A stretch of DNA of 64,000 nt, from NCBI RefSeq assembly GCF_002214185.1, contig NZ_CP022161.1, forward strand, positions 496,001 to 560,000. The letters run 5' to 3'. The stretch comes from Streptomyces capitiformicae. Its GTDB lineage: Bacteria > Actinomycetota > Actinomycetes > Streptomycetales > Streptomycetaceae. Below are positions 63,594 to 64,000 of the stretch, one piece after another (position 1 is the first letter of the stretch; each line of letters opens with the position of its first letter). The position numbers were made by a program, and so were the translations under genes. The notes below the pieces were generated by a model that did no database searches, was not told where the DNA came from, and saw nothing but the letters and a program-made list of their open reading frames with translations.

Positions 63594-64000
63594 TTACCCG
63601 AGCCTGGGACGGACTCCGAGTACCGCAGTGCCGACGCGTACATGTGTCGCCCCGACCGCCACGGCCTCCTCGAGGTCCGCACTCATCCCTGCGGAGACCA
63701 TGTTCGCAGCCGGATGGGCTCGGCGCAGGTGGGTCGACAAATCCATCAACCGCTCGAACGCCGCCCGTTGGCGTCCCGCGTACGCTCCGGCCAGCGGCGC
63801 TACGGTCATCAGACCATCGAGCCGGAGTCCCGGGGAGCCCGCCACGAGGTCGGCCAACTCTTCGATTCCACCCGGTCCGACACCTCCGCGCTCCCCCCGC
63901 GCGCTCTCCTCGGCGTCGAGCGCGACCTGGATGAGGCATCCCACCTCGCGCCCGACCCGGGCCGCCTCCTTCGACAGAGCCGTGACGAGCCTGGAACGAT
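63594..64000 (-). CDS. YggS family PLP homeostasis protein, truncated by window edge
   Basis: The C-terminal 134 residues of a YggS/PLPBP protein; the start lies beyond the right edge. 'LRLDGLMTVAPLAG', 'FERLMDLSTHLRR' and 'VSAGMSADLEEAVAVGATHVRVGTAVLG' are the family's phosphate-binding segments. It binds PLP without catalysis and buffers it. It is located upstream of sepF in the leftward cluster, as is usual, with a 129-base gap to sepF. Confidence 0.9.
   Translation of the reverse strand, partial: RSRLVTALSKEAARVGREVGCLIQVALDAEESARGERGGVGPGGIEELADLVAGSPGLRLDGLMTVAPLAGAYAGRQRAAFERLMDLSTHLRRAHPAANMVSAGMSADLEEAVAVGATHVRVGTAVLGVRPRLG

Overview
The window is high-GC actinobacterial DNA and almost certainly a Streptomyces chromosome arm of core character. 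The evidence is the very strong G/C bias at third codon positions, the frequent GTG starts with 4-base start/stop overlaps, and leaderless-type promoters. It also has Streptomyces-type intergenic repeats, TrpM, the dual-function PriA and an HGxxPAAW protein. Gene order closely resembles the gltBD-trp-his-dnaE-ileS-divIVA region known from Streptomyces coelicolor; this is from memory, not a search. No tRNA, rRNA, CRISPR array, insertion sequence or prophage was seen.

Layout. (1) 2-1754: the end of a three-gene overlapping operon (wHTH-like protein, Cys-rich small protein, small membrane protein) that looks like the tail of a conflict or signalling island. (2) 1894-7951: gltB-gltD. (3) 8334-9062: VIT-family transporter. 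(4) 9384-16634: a tightly coupled six-gene operon with four ADP-ribosylglycohydrolase paralogues, a family III CoA-transferase and a CitE-like lyase, preceded by a phased array of four TGCCC/GGGCC dyads. (5) 16745-18623: lgt and a membrane-anchored thioredoxin-fold protein. (6) 18787-25542: trp genes (trpA, trpB, trpM, trpC, trpE) interleaved with small membrane proteins. (7) 25554-32665: his genes (hisI, hisF, ridA-like, priA, hisH, a 54-residue membrane protein, hisB, hisC, hisD). No trpF is seen, which fits PriA serving both pathways.

(8) 32873-41597: a beta-helix-like membrane protein, a hypothetical protein, a LON N-domain protein, ybaK, an ABC exporter pair, a NYN-domain nuclease-like protein and a 54-residue protein. 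(9) 41721-45260: dnaE. (10) 45465-54422: accessory genes including DUF2252, a second DsbA-like protein, a lipoprotein, a short LuxR regulator, phoD, a dienelactone hydrolase-like protein, MscS and GNAT. (11) 54419-57064: rluD-type synthase, lspA and a TraR/DksA protein with a histone-like tail. (12) 57400-60845: a T-box leader and ileS encoding a type-2 IleRS with a swapped signature motif (GxHH instead of HxGH). (13) 61182-64000: divIVA, yggT, sepF and partial yggS, the tail of the division (dcw) cluster, transcribed leftward.

The most unusual points are the IleRS GxHH motif combined with a T-box, the ADP-ribosylglycohydrolase operon with one degenerate paralogue and its dyad array, and the triple TTGACAGTC repeat upstream of trpC. 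Also notable are the in-frame Streptomyces repeats inside coding sequence, the conserved-looking mini-membrane protein locked into the his operon, and the possible conflict-system tail at the left edge. All functional statements are from sequence reading; no database search was run.
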